From positions 62,001 through 126,000 of the forward strand of contig CALISO010000029.1 of assembly GCA_938041445.1 (NCBI GenBank): 64,000 nucleotides of DNA. Direction: 5' to 3'. The notes beneath the pieces were generated by a model. That model saw only the letters and a program-made list of their open reading frames with translations, was not told the origin of the DNA and ran no database searches. Source of the DNA: an uncultured Saprospiraceae bacterium. GTDB taxonomy: Bacteria; Bacteroidota; Bacteroidia; Chitinophagales; Saprospiraceae. This document shows, one piece after another, positions 27,261 to 36,551 of the stretch. Each line of letters begins with the position of its first letter. The first letter of the stretch is position 1. The position numbers and the translations under genes were made by a program.

Positions 27261-27837
27261 TATAGAACCCTATCATAAATGGAGAAATTACTATATCGCA
27301 TCTGAAGATGAAAAATCTCCATTCTATCGAAGAGAGTATAGCGAGTTTACATTTACTAATAAGGTCTACAACTATTATATCCATCCACAGTGGGATGACT
27401 TTGGGTCATCAACTTTGTATGGAAAAGTCCTCATTGCTGACTATTCATCAGGTATCGCCTTTATTGAGTTGATAGGTGAATGGAATGACACATTGTATAA
27501 TGATATCATGACTCTCAAGAACAATGTGATCAATCCAATGATTGCTCAAGACATCAATAAATATATACTTCTCTGTGATAATGTATTGAACTTTCATGGA
27601 GATGACAACAGTTACTATGAAGAGTGGTGGGATGATATTAAAGACGATGGAGGCCTTATCTGCTTTGTCAATACAATGTTGCACGTGACGCAGGAGATGG
27701 AGAGATCTCAGATTCAATATTACGCTAACTTTGGAGGGAATCTTGAAGATGTTCTATGGAGAAGATACCTACCTCCTCAAGTATTGACAAAAGTCGTTGA
27801 CATCATAAACAACAGTACCAAACAACTTGACTATTAA
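27253..27837 (+). CDS. Conserved Bacteroidota protein of unknown function
   Basis: A soluble 194-residue protein rich in Tyr, Trp, Asp and Asn, without signal peptide or membrane helix. Visible stretches include [32 protein letters not shown] and an acidic [17 protein letters not shown] recall relatives in other Bacteroidota, but no function. It overlaps rocD by 8 bases and stops 5 bases before era, so it is in one operon with era and der, which points weakly toward a ribosome-related or essential role. Confidence 0.72.
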   Translation: MHDIEPYHKWRNYYIASEDEKSPFYRREYSEFTFTNKVYNYYIHPQWDDFGSSTLYGKVLIADYSSGIAFIELIGEWNDTLYNDIMTLKNNVINPMIAQDINKYILLCDNVLNFHGDDNSYYEEWWDDIKDDGGLICFVNTMLHVTQEMERSQIQYYANFGGNLEDVLWRRYLPPQVLTKVVDIINNSTKQLDY

Positions 27838-27842
27838 CACCT

Positions 27843-28751
27843 ATGCAAGACACACCAAATCATAAATCCGCTTTTGTAAACATCATAGGGCTACCTAATG
27901 TAGGCAAGTCGAGCTTGTTGAATGCCTTACTGGGTGACAAGATGGTCATCGTAAGCCATAAGCCACAGACAACTAGGCACAGGATATTTGGGATCATGAA
28001 TGGTGATGACTATCAAGTTGTATTCTCAGATACTCCGGGTATCATAATTGAGGAGAGCTATAAAATGCAGAAAGCAATGAATGATGCGGCATTTTCTGTC
28101 TTTCAAGATACTGACATATTGATACTGGTCATAGATGCTGCTGATCCGCAAATACCTGAAGAAGCACTTGAGAAAAAAATTCAACATCTAGATGTCCCTG
28201 TCATCCTAGTCTTTAATAAGATTGACCTGATTGATGAAGAAAAGTATCTTCAATTAGTTGACGAGTTTAAGCAACTACATAACTGGACAGAAATCATCAG
28301 TACTTCTACTATTAATAAGACAGGTGTGCCTAAGCTTAAACAATTAATTATTGATAATCTTGAAGAAGGTCCAGCTTACTATCCAAAGGATCAATTGAGC
28401 GATAGACCTGAACGATTCTTTATTGGAGAGTTAATCAGAGAAAACCTATTTCTGTTATATCACCAAGAGATTCCCTACTCTACTGAGGTTGCAGTCACAG
28501 AGTTCAAAGAAAGTATCAAGAACGGAGAACCATTTGTCCACATCTATGCACTTATTATCTGTATGCGTCGAAGTCAAAAAGGGATCTTACTTGGCAAACG
28601 AGGAAGCGCGATCAAACAGCTTGGTATGGACTCTAGAAAATCTATTGAAGCTTACCTTGGCAAGAAGATATTCTTAGAGCTACACGTGAAAATTAAAGAA
28701 AAATGGAGAGATGATGATACGCTGCTTAAATCTTTTGGATATTTGCAGTAA
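27843..28751 (+). CDS. era: GTPase Era
   Basis: Assembly GTPase for the 30S subunit that binds the 3' end of 16S rRNA. G1 GLPNVGKSSL, G3 SDTPG, G4 FNKIDL in the N-terminal domain (1-170) and a C-terminal KH domain (LGKRGSAIKQLGMDSRKSIE, about 215-300). Length is typical at 302. Followed 25 bases later by der. Confidence 0.97.
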   Translation: MQDTPNHKSAFVNIIGLPNVGKSSLLNALLGDKMVIVSHKPQTTRHRIFGIMNGDDYQVVFSDTPGIIIEESYKMQKAMNDAAFSVFQDTDILILVIDAADPQIPEEALEKKIQHLDVPVILVFNKIDLIDEEKYLQLVDEFKQLHNWTEIISTSTINKTGVPKLKQLIIDNLEEGPAYYPKDQLSDRPERFFIGELIRENLFLLYHQEIPYSTEVAVTEFKESIKNGEPFVHIYALIICMRRSQKGILLGKRGSAIKQLGMDSRKSIEAYLGKKIFLELHVKIKEKWRDDDTLLKSFGYLQ

Positions 28752-28776
28752 TGAGCAACACAATCGATAACCACAT

Positions 28777-30084
28777 ATGGGACAAGTAGTAGCTATAGTC
28801 GGAAGACCAAACGTTGGTAAGTCTACGCTATTCAATCGATTGATTGGCGAACGTAAGGCAATCATTGAGGACGTCAGTGGCGTCACTCGTGATCGTATAT
28901 ATGATTACTCTTATTGGAATGGTAAGAACTTCACTGTCATAGATACTGGGGGATATGTCCAGAATTCGGGTGATGTCTTTGAGGCAGCCATCAGAGAGCA
29001 AGCATTGATGGCTATGGAAGAGGCAGATGTCATCTTATTTATGGTTGATGTGATGACCGGTATCACTGACCTTGATGAGGATATTGCTAGCATTTTGCGT
29101 AAGTCAAAGAAACATGTATTCCTTGTAGTCAATAAGGTGGATAGTCCTACTCGTCAACTTATGGCAAATGAGTTTTGGAGTCTTGGATTTGAGAACACTT
29201 ATTTCCTTTCTTCAATCACAGGTACAGGTACAGGTGAAATCCTTGATGCTGTCACAGAATTGATGCCAGAAGAAGACCAGAATTCGAAAGAAGAAGTCCC
29301 TAAGATCTCTATCATTGGACAACCTAATGTGGGTAAGTCTTCATTGACTAATGCTCTTCTAGGAGAAGAAAGAAATATCGTTACAGACATTGCTGGTACT
29401 ACTAGAGACTCCATCCATACTCCCTATGATAAGTTTGGTAAGAAGTTCTTACTTATTGATACCGCGGGGATAAGACGTAAGGCTAGAGTTCACGAAAATA
29501 TCGAGTTCTACTCTGTAATGCGAGCAATCAGAGCACTTGAAGAAGCAGACATCTGTCTCTTGATGATTGATGCAACTCAAGGAATAGAAGCTCAAGATCT
29601 CAACATCTTCAGTTTAGCACAAAAACGTAAAAAAGGATTAGTCATCCTTGTCAACAAATGGGACTTAATTGAAAATAAAGAAACGAATACAGCCAAAGAG
29701 TTCACTGAAGATATCAATCGCAGGATTGCACCATTTACAGACTTACCGATCATATTTATTAGTGCTCTAGATAAGACTAGAATATTCAAAGCAATAGATG
29801 TTGCGATGGAAGTCTACCACAATAGAAGTAGGAGAATCAAGACTTCAGAATTGAATGACTTGCTGCAAGATGCAATGATAAAAGTACCGCCACCGGCACA
29901 TAGAGGTAAGTACATCAAAATCAAATATGTGACTCAGCTAGACCTTGCATATCCAGCATTTGTGTTCTTCTGTAATCATCCGAAATTTATCAAAGAATCT
30001 TACAAAAACTATCTTGAAAATCAACTCAGAGAGAAGTATGATTTCAAAGGAGTACCACTCACTCTGTACTTCAGGACTAAGTAA
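28777..30084 (+). CDS. der: GTPase Der (EngA)
   Basis: 50S assembly GTPase with two tandem G domains: GRPNVGKST / DTGG / NKVD in residues 1-165 and GQPNVGKSS / DTAG / NKWD in about 178-350, then a C-terminal KH-like domain. The 435 residues fit the family. Operon with era and the unknown gene before it. Confidence 0.97.
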   Translation: MGQVVAIVGRPNVGKSTLFNRLIGERKAIIEDVSGVTRDRIYDYSYWNGKNFTVIDTGGYVQNSGDVFEAAIREQALMAMEEADVILFMVDVMTGITDLDEDIASILRKSKKHVFLVVNKVDSPTRQLMANEFWSLGFENTYFLSSITGTGTGEILDAVTELMPEEDQNSKEEVPKISIIGQPNVGKSSLTNALLGEERNIVTDIAGTTRDSIHTPYDKFGKKFLLIDTAGIRRKARVHENIEFYSVMRAIRALEEADICLLMIDATQGIEAQDLNIFSLAQKRKKGLVILVNKWDLIENKETNTAKEFTEDINRRIAPFTDLPIIFISALDKTRIFKAIDVAMEVYHNRSRRIKTSELNDLLQDAMIKVPPPAHRGKYIKIKYVTQLDLAYPAFVFFCNHPKFIKESYKNYLENQLREKYDFKGVPLTLYFRTK

Positions 30085-30114
30085 GATCTCACACAACAAT
30101 TAAAAGATACTTAA

Positions 30115-30663
30115 ATGCAAGTCGACAAGACTAAATTCAAAGATGTAGTCATTATCACTCCTAATGTATATGGAGATGACAGAGGATACTTCCTTGAGAC
30201 ATTCAACGCTAAGACGTGGGAAGGCATCATCCCGGACAGACCATTTGTTCAAGACAATGAATCTAAGTCTACGAGAGGTGTTCTTCGAGGCTTACACTTC
30301 CAAAAACCACCGTTCACCCAAGCAAAGTTAGTAAGAGTGGTAGAGGGAACAGTTCTAGATATCATCGTAGATCTACGTAAGTCAGAACCGACTTATGGCC
30401 AATCAATAGGTGTAGAACTTAGTGCTGAGAATAAGAAAATGTTCTATGTTCCTCGTGGGTTTGCTCATGGATTTGTGGTTTTGAGTGAGAGTGCAATATT
30501 TGCATATAAATGCGACAATTTCTATTCACAAGAGCACGATGGAGGTGTCTATGCACTAGATGACCACCTTGCACTGAATTGGGGTCTTCCTACAGAAGAT
30601 ATTCAACTATCGGACAAGGATAAGAAGCAAGATCACTGGGGACAACACTTTATATTTGAGTAA
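30115..30663 (+). CDS. rfbC: dTDP-4-dehydrorhamnose 3,5-epimerase
   Basis: Third enzyme of dTDP-L-rhamnose synthesis, a cupin of 182 residues. The catalytic His is in RGLHFQKPPF; downstream are EGTVLDIIVDLRKSEPTYGQ and PRGFAHGFVVLSE, with the conserved Tyr region in YKCDNFYSQEHDGG. rfbD is 24 bases downstream. The genes rfbA and rfbB are not nearby. Confidence 0.95.
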   Translation: MQVDKTKFKDVVIITPNVYGDDRGYFLETFNAKTWEGIIPDRPFVQDNESKSTRGVLRGLHFQKPPFTQAKLVRVVEGTVLDIIVDLRKSEPTYGQSIGVELSAENKKMFYVPRGFAHGFVVLSESAIFAYKCDNFYSQEHDGGVYALDDHLALNWGLPTEDIQLSDKDKKQDHWGQHFIFE

Positions 30664-30687
30664 TCACAACTAAGTAAGTTCATCACT

Positions 30688-31551
30688 ATGCCAACAGTTC
30701 TCTATAACGGTACTACAGGTCAAGTAGGTCGTGCAATCCAAGAATTATCATCAGATCACCAATTCGAATGGATAGGAATCTCATCCGCTGATTGTGACCT
30801 AACTGATGCTGATGCGATCAAATCCATATTCGAAAAACATAAGGCTGATTATTTCATCCAAGTAGCAGCTTACACAACTGTAGACAAGGCTGAAGAAGAG
30901 CAAGATTTGGCCTATGCGATCAATAGCGAATCGACTAAGCAGATAGCACAATTGTGCAAAGAGAATGGAATGACTATGCTCTATGTATCGAGTGACTATG
31001 TTTACCATAGTGTAGTGGACCAGCCGATCAAAGAATCAGATCCATGTACACCACAAGGAATCTATGCCAAATCTAAGTACCAAGGCGAGGAAAATGTACG
31101 AGCTACGATACCCGAGCACATAATTATGCGTACATCTTGGGTCTACGACAAAGATGGTCACAATTTTGTCAATTCAATGATTAGACTTGGTCAAGCGAGA
31201 GAATCTCTGACGATAGTTGCTGATCAATATGGTGCTCCTACATATGCACCCGACATAGCTGAAGCACTGATCACAATGATCACTCAAATTGAAGCATCTA
31301 CCCAGAAGTCAGACCTATATGGCACATATAACTTTACAAATGGAGGTGTTACGCATTGGGCAGGTTTCGCCAAGGAGATATTCAATATCAAGGAGATAGA
31401 ATGTACAGTTTCAGAAATAACAACTGAACAATTCGGTGCTCCGGCTCCAAGACCAAAATGGAGTGTACTATCAACCGAAAAGTACCAAACAACCTTCAAT
31501 AAGTCTATCAGGTCTTGGCAAGAATGTCTTAGAGACTGTCTAAGTATCTAA
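30688..31551 (+). CDS. rfbD: dTDP-4-dehydrorhamnose reductase
   Basis: Final step to dTDP-L-rhamnose, using NAD(P)H. Short-chain dehydrogenase fold: GTTGQVGRAIQEL nucleotide-binding loop, YVSSDYVYHS, and a YxxxK pair in PQGIYAKSKYQGE. The 287 residues fit the family. The pair rfbCD probably feeds rhamnose into surface polysaccharide. The next gene is 46 bases away and unrelated by function. Confidence 0.93.
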   Translation: MPTVLYNGTTGQVGRAIQELSSDHQFEWIGISSADCDLTDADAIKSIFEKHKADYFIQVAAYTTVDKAEEEQDLAYAINSESTKQIAQLCKENGMTMLYVSSDYVYHSVVDQPIKESDPCTPQGIYAKSKYQGEENVRATIPEHIIMRTSWVYDKDGHNFVNSMIRLGQARESLTIVADQYGAPTYAPDIAEALITMITQIEASTQKSDLYGTYNFTNGGVTHWAGFAKEIFNIKEIECTVSEITTEQFGAPAPRPKWSVLSTEKYQTTFNKSIRSWQECLRDCLSI

Positions 31552-31597
31552 AAAGTAATCGGCATACAAAACAGATTTTGTAAATTAGGGTTCTAAG

Positions 31598-34309
31598 ATG
31601 ATGAACTCTAAGATTATTAGCCAGTTAATTCAGCTCGGGGCCATATGCATAATGATGATGTATGGGATAGCTGATATATCTGCAACTCATAATAGAGCTG
31701 GAGAAATCATCTATGAGCAGACTGGCCCACTTACTATTAAGGCAACTATAAAAACTTATACTAAGGCATCAAGTACAGGAGCAGATAGAGATAGCTTAGA
31801 ATTATTCTGGGGAGATGGATTAAGTAATGTACTTCAAAGAAGTAATGGCGATGGCGTTACTATACCAGGTACTGACATCAAACTCAACTGCTACGAAGGA
31901 GAGCATACCTATGCTTCCAGAGCAACCTATACCCTCTCTTTCAATGATCCTAATCGTGTTTCGGGCATACTAAATGTTAATTATCCTAATAGTGTGGATA
32001 TACCTTTCTACCTAGAGACTACCTTCACCTTACTAAATACACAATTTCAAGGACTCAACAATTCAGTTGTTTTACTGGAAGCTCCTCTGGACTTTGCCTG
32101 CAGAAACAAAACCTTTATTCATAATCCAAATGCATTTGATATCGATGGTGATAGTATCGGATATGAGTTAGTGATTCCTATGAGTGCTGAAAATTTGCCA
32201 GTACCCAACTATGCGTTCCCAAATGAAATAATCCAAGGAATCAATAACCAGATTTTCTTGGATCCATTGACTGGAGATTTCGTTTGGAATAGTCCACAAG
32301 CAGTTGGTGAATATAATATTGCTATCAAAATCTCAGAGTTTAGAAATGGTCAATTGATCAGTAGCCTCATTAGAGACATGCAGATATTTGTAGACGACTG
32401 CGATGATAACCCGCCAACTGTAGACAGCGAATTAGAGATATGTGTAGAAGCAGGTACATTAGTTGATATTCCACTAATTATAGATGATATAGATCCTGAT
32501 GATCAGGTCAAAATAACTGGAACTGGAGGTCCTTTCTTAATAGATGGACCAAATGCTATGCTTAATGGCCCTGCTGATTTTGAAAGTATCCCATATAATG
32601 CTAGTCTTACTTGGCAGACTGTATGCGATCATGCAAGAGAACAATATTATCAAGTAGTAATCAGAGCCGAAGACTTAGTGGGATTAGTCAATATTCATAC
32701 GATACGTATAAAGGTAATTGCACCAGCACCACAGGATCTAACCGTAGAATTCTCTCAAAATTCAAATGTATTATCGTGGCAGCATCCTTATAGCTGCGAT
32801 GACGAATTTAGTGGCAACTTCTTAGGGTTCTCTGTTTGGCGAAGAGCTGGTAGTAATCCATTTGAGCTAGACGAGTGTGATCAAGGAATGGAAGGTAGAG
32901 GATACAATAGGATTGAATTCTTAACAAATGACTTAAATCAAGATCGTTATACTTATGCTGATAATGAGGCTGGCAGTGAACAGGTATTTTGCTATCGTGT
33001 CACAGCTGTATTTGCCCGACTCAATGCCAATCAAAATCCAGTGAATAGTGTAGAGAGTCAACCAAGTGAAGAGGTATGTATCCTGTCTAATAGAATCAGA
33101 CCGTTTATGACGATGAATGATGTCATCTCTACTGATCAATCCAATGGAGACATAAACATTGCTTGGCTAATGCCCAACGCTGAAGAATATGACACCGTAG
33201 AAAACACAGGACCTTATACTGTTGAGATATTTCAAACAATGCCAACACAAGCGAATCCAATCTCAAGTACAACTTATAATAGCTTCGTAGAGATTCCAGT
33301 GTTAGATACATTAATGTTAAGTAATCTGAATACGGCAAATACCCAACATCACTATCAAGTTGACTTAATAAATGGAAATACAGATAGAAATAGTGCCGAA
33401 TCTGCTTCGTCAATCTTCCTATCAACAATTGCAACAGATATGGAGGCCCAGTTGTCTTGGTCATCAAGTGTACCTTGGGAAAATATCAATTACATGGTCT
33501 ATCGAAGTATCAATGGTGGAGTATTTGAATTGATCTCCGAAACATCTAGTACAACCTATGTAGACCTAGACTTAGATAATGGTATAGAATACTGCTACTT
33601 TATCAGGTCGATTGGTACTTATAGTGTAGAACCATTCCCAGATCCCATTATCAATAACTCACAAGAAGCTTGCCTCACCCCAATTGATAATGCTGCGCCA
33701 TGTCCACTTCCATTGGAAGCCATAGGCATTTGTCAACAACTCGATGAAGGAGCTGTTCTTGATGAGGTATTCAATCAACTAATGTGGAGCAATAATCTCA
33801 TAGACTGTCCAGAGAATTCTGATATTGCAGGTTATAACATATACTTTGGTATTGGACTAGAAGCAGACTTTGACTTGATTGATGAAGTCGAAATACCACT
33901 CGTCAATTATGAAGATCCTCGATCCAATATTGTTGGCGGCTGCTACTATATCACAGCAGTAGATAGTGTTGGTAATCAGAGCTTGCCATCTGACACTCTT
34001 TGCTTGAGCAGATGTAGCATATTTGAGTTACCGAATACAGTTACACCTAATGCTGATGGTGCCAATGACCTATTCATACCAAGAAGTAATCTCTTCGTAG
34101 ATGAGGTAGACTTTCGAGTGTTCAACAAGTGGGGCAATCTCATCTATCGCACTTCTGATCCAGAACTCAATTGGGATGGCAAGAATATGAATAACAATGA
34201 TGTAGATGATGGCACTTACTACTACACTTGTGAGATATTCCAAGCCAATGAATTAGGCGTCAATGAGTCAGTTGATATCTTAAGTGGCTATATTGAGGTT
34301 ATCCGCTGA
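31598..34309 (+). CDS. Large secreted protein with gliding-motility-associated (T9SS type B) C-terminus
   Basis: A signal peptide (about 1-29) leads to an N-terminal domain (THNRAGEIIYEQTG ...) shared in style with the protein at 58921. The middle contains Ig/fibronectin-like modules (e.g. NVLSWQHPYSCDDE, INYMVYRSINGGVFEL, ending around residue 800). The end is a CHU_C domain: ELPNTVTPNADGANDLF, VFNKWGNLIYRT, WDGKNMNNNDVDDGTYYY and a final SGYIEVIR, the signal for type IX secretion. 903 residues. Presumably a cell-surface adhesin or structural protein. Confidence 0.85.
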   Translation: MMNSKIISQLIQLGAICIMMMYGIADISATHNRAGEIIYEQTGPLTIKATIKTYTKASSTGADRDSLELFWGDGLSNVLQRSNGDGVTIPGTDIKLNCYEGEHTYASRATYTLSFNDPNRVSGILNVNYPNSVDIPFYLETTFTLLNTQFQGLNNSVVLLEAPLDFACRNKTFIHNPNAFDIDGDSIGYELVIPMSAENLPVPNYAFPNEIIQGINNQIFLDPLTGDFVWNSPQAVGEYNIAIKISEFRNGQLISSLIRDMQIFVDDCDDNPPTVDSELEICVEAGTLVDIPLIIDDIDPDDQVKITGTGGPFLIDGPNAMLNGPADFESIPYNASLTWQTVCDHAREQYYQVVIRAEDLVGLVNIHTIRIKVIAPAPQDLTVEFSQNSNVLSWQHPYSCDDEFSGNFLGFSVWRRAGSNPFELDECDQGMEGRGYNRIEFLTNDLNQDRYTYADNEAGSEQVFCYRVTAVFARLNANQNPVNSVESQPSEEVCILSNRIRPFMTMNDVISTDQSNGDINIAWLMPNAEEYDTVENTGPYTVEIFQTMPTQANPISSTTYNSFVEIPVLDTLMLSNLNTANTQHHYQVDLINGNTDRNSAESASSIFLSTIATDMEAQLSWSSSVPWENINYMVYRSINGGVFELISETSSTTYVDLDLDNGIEYCYFIRSIGTYSVEPFPDPIINNSQEACLTPIDNAAPCPLPLEAIGICQQLDEGAVLDEVFNQLMWSNNLIDCPENSDIAGYNIYFGIGLEADFDLIDEVEIPLVNYEDPRSNIVGGCYYITAVDSVGNQSLPSDTLCLSRCSIFELPNTVTPNADGANDLFIPRSNLFVDEVDFRVFNKWGNLIYRTSDPELNWDGKNMNNNDVDDGTYYYTCEIFQANELGVNESVDILSGYIEVIR

Positions 34310-34432
34310 CAATAGTGTTCCTTATCCTTCAAGATTATCACCTTGTAACAGCATTATACTTTTCAATAACTATTTTTACCTTTCGTTTGTCTACTGTATG
34401 TATATTTTGGCAACGTTAAATCAATACAACAT

Positions 34433-35032
34433 ATGTTTTCAGGAATAGTAGAGACTACAGGATTAGTAAAAGAGATCATAGAAGAAGGAAGCAACATCAC
34501 ATGGTGGGTAGAATGCAACTTTGCAGAAGAGCTATATATTGATCAATCGATTGCACATAATGGCGTATGTTTAACGGTTACTGAGATTGTGGATAACTGC
34601 TACAGTGTTGTGATGATAGCTGAAACATTGAAAGTCTCGAGTCTTGGAGAAATAGCTATTAATAGTGTTGTCAATCTTGAACGTTGTATCAAAATGAATG
34701 ACAGATTAGATGGCCATATCGTCCAAGGTCACGTCGATAGTACTGGCACTTGTAAGCAGATAGAAGAAAGCGAAGGCAGTTGGTATTTTACATTTATGTA
34801 TAATGATAACTCGCATCAAGGTCTGGTAGTCAGTAAGGGCTCTATTTGTATCAATGGAGTGAGCCTTACAGTGGTAAATCCAACAGAGACGACATTCCAA
34901 GTAGCAATCATACCATATACTTACGAGCATACGCAGTTCCATCAATTGAAAGTGGGACAGACTGTCAATCTTGAGTTTGACATCTTAGGAAAGTATGTCC
35001 AACGGAACCTTGCCTATCTCAAGACTTCATAA
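34433..35032 (+). CDS. ribE: Riboflavin synthase
   Basis: Dismutates two 6,7-dimethyl-8-ribityllumazine molecules into riboflavin. Two lumazine-binding repeats: MFSGIVETTG at the N-terminus with NGVCLTVTEI, and DGHIVQGHVDSTG with INGVSLTVVNP. 199 residues, normal. I see no FMN riboswitch in the 123-base leader, only a TATATTTTG near-match to the -7 element at about 34401. It and ribF-GT2 show flavin genes dispersed in this genome. Confidence 0.95.
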   Translation: MFSGIVETTGLVKEIIEEGSNITWWVECNFAEELYIDQSIAHNGVCLTVTEIVDNCYSVVMIAETLKVSSLGEIAINSVVNLERCIKMNDRLDGHIVQGHVDSTGTCKQIEESEGSWYFTFMYNDNSHQGLVVSKGSICINGVSLTVVNPTETTFQVAIIPYTYEHTQFHQLKVGQTVNLEFDILGKYVQRNLAYLKTS

Positions 35033-35049
35033 TGTAGCCAACGAAGTAT

Positions 35050-35553
35050 ATGTCAAGTCAATTCCCAGATAGAATATATGATACACTGATCATTCTTGGC
35101 TACCCCGCTAAGGATGACGGGACTCCTAGTGCGATACTCAGAACAAGATTAGACAGAGGCATCGAATTGTATAAGTCGGGAGTTGCTCCTATGATTATCG
35201 TTTCAGGTGGAGCTGCACATAACTTCTACATAGAAGCTGAAGTGATGCACGGTTACCTCTTAGAAAATGGGATACCAGAATCGAAGGTGATTCAAGATCA
35301 AATTTCACTGAGCACAATTGACAATGCAGAGAATTGTGCTAACCTAATGGAGATGTATGAACTAAAAACTGCCTTGCTTGTCACCTCCAGCTTCCATGCT
35401 CCGAGGGCAAAACTGCTATTTGAAAAGCAAAATATCGATATCGATACGACTTGTGGAGGAGAATCGCTCATATTCAGAATTATAACGCTTCCTCTCTATC
35501 CTATAGAATGGCTTTTGAGACTTATCATCGATAAGCGAAATCCATATCTCTAA
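35050..35553 (+). CDS. YdcF (DUF218) family protein
   Basis: Family core is visible: DTLIILGYPAKDDGTPS, RLDRGIELYKSG, MIIVSGGAAHN, GIPESKVIQDQISLSTIDNAEN and VTSSFHAPRAKLLF. DUF218 proteins are SAM- or nucleotide-binding proteins of uncertain function, some linked to cell-wall or vancomycin sensitivity. At 167 residues this is a compact form with no N-terminal membrane helix. Begins 18 bases after ribE. Confidence 0.85.
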   Translation: MSSQFPDRIYDTLIILGYPAKDDGTPSAILRTRLDRGIELYKSGVAPMIIVSGGAAHNFYIEAEVMHGYLLENGIPESKVIQDQISLSTIDNAENCANLMEMYELKTALLVTSSFHAPRAKLLFEKQNIDIDTTCGGESLIFRIITLPLYPIEWLLRLIIDKRNPYL

Positions 35554-35608
35554 ACAGACAAGTCAACCTTCTCCCGTAAAAGAAAATCCATTATCTGTGA
35601 GTTATCCT

Positions 35609-35616
35609 TAACTTTG
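35609..35616 (+). promoter_or_regulatory. -7 element (TAACTTTG) for the second rluA-type gene
   Basis: Exact TAnnTTTG match 23 bases before the ATG at 35639. Confidence 0.43.
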
Positions 35617-35638
35617 CAGCCCAATATCGATACCACTT

Positions 35639-36511
35639 ATGACCAAAGAGACACATTCTGTACCCAAGCTTGACAAACAGCAGAGACTTTCTGACTATGT
35701 GGTCGGTATATTCCAAGCAATTACATCTAAGAAAGGGATGAAAAAAGCCATCACGAAGCAACTAGTGCTAGTAAATGGTGAACCTGGTCATTCAAGTCAC
35801 TATATCAAAGGTGGAGAGACCATTGTTCTCTTGCAAGAAGAAGTAAAAGTGCCAATCTCAAACCTTGGAAGTTTAGGTATCGAAGTCTTACACGAAGATG
35901 ACCACCTTGCAATAGTCTACAAGCCACCTGGGCTTGTTGTCAGTGGCAATCAAAAACGTACACTATATAATGCGCTACCTAACCTACTCACTCCAAGTAC
36001 ACAGATTGACGTAGCGCCTTTACCTGATCCTATTCATCGATTGGACTATCCGACGAGCGGAGTCTTGCTCATAGGCAAAACTCGATCTACGATTACTTCA
36101 CTTAATAAGCTATTCGAGAATCGAGAAGTGGAGAAAGTCTACTATGCTGTTACAGTGGGTACTATGAAAAATAAGACTAAAACAATTAAGACTGCAATAA
36201 AAGGAAAATCAGCTATATCTAAAGTAAAGCTGGTAGAATCAATACCTTCGGACAAATACCAAAGCCTAAACTTAGTCAAGCTGATGCCTGAGACTGGTCG
36301 CAAGCATCAGTTAAGAATCCATCTTGCTGAGTATGGTACACCTATCCTAGGAGATCAGATGTATGGAAAAGAAGGAAAAATCTCTGTTGGAAAAGGTCTT
36401 TACTTACACGGTTACTCTCTAAAATTCGTCCATCCAGTGACATCAGAGACAGTACACATTAAGAAAGCTCCACCAAAGAAGTTTGAGATTAATGGATTAC
36501 CTACACTCTAA
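35639..36511 (+). CDS. RluA family pseudouridine synthase (with S4-like N-terminus)
   Basis: The N-terminal 75 residues look like an S4-type RNA-binding part (RLSDYVVGIFQAI, KQLVLVNGEPG, KGGETIVLL); the catalytic domain has HRLDYPTSGVLLIGK, with its catalytic Asp, and GRKHQLRIHLAEYGTPILGD. 290 residues. RNA target unknown. A second, S4-less RluA is at 24397. Confidence 0.9.
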   Translation: MTKETHSVPKLDKQQRLSDYVVGIFQAITSKKGMKKAITKQLVLVNGEPGHSSHYIKGGETIVLLQEEVKVPISNLGSLGIEVLHEDDHLAIVYKPPGLVVSGNQKRTLYNALPNLLTPSTQIDVAPLPDPIHRLDYPTSGVLLIGKTRSTITSLNKLFENREVEKVYYAVTVGTMKNKTKTIKTAIKGKSAISKVKLVESIPSDKYQSLNLVKLMPETGRKHQLRIHLAEYGTPILGDQMYGKEGKISVGKGLYLHGYSLKFVHPVTSETVHIKKAPPKKFEINGLPTL

Positions 36512-36524
36512 ATGTTGTAGGTAA
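36497..36524. terminator. Hairpin between convergent genes
   Basis: TTACCTACA (36497-36505) pairs with TGTAGGTAA (36516-36524); the rluA stop codon lies in the loop. There is no T tract, so termination is uncertain, but it sits between converging genes. Confidence 0.35.
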
Positions 36525-36551
36525 ACTATAGAAGAAATAAACAAGGTCACA

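Noticed and set aside
30115..31551. A complete dTDP-rhamnose cluster
   Set aside because: Only rfbC and rfbD are present; rfbA and rfbB do not flank them.
34310..34432. FMN riboswitch before ribE
   Set aside because: The 123-base leader has none of the conserved RFN-element stems or sequences.
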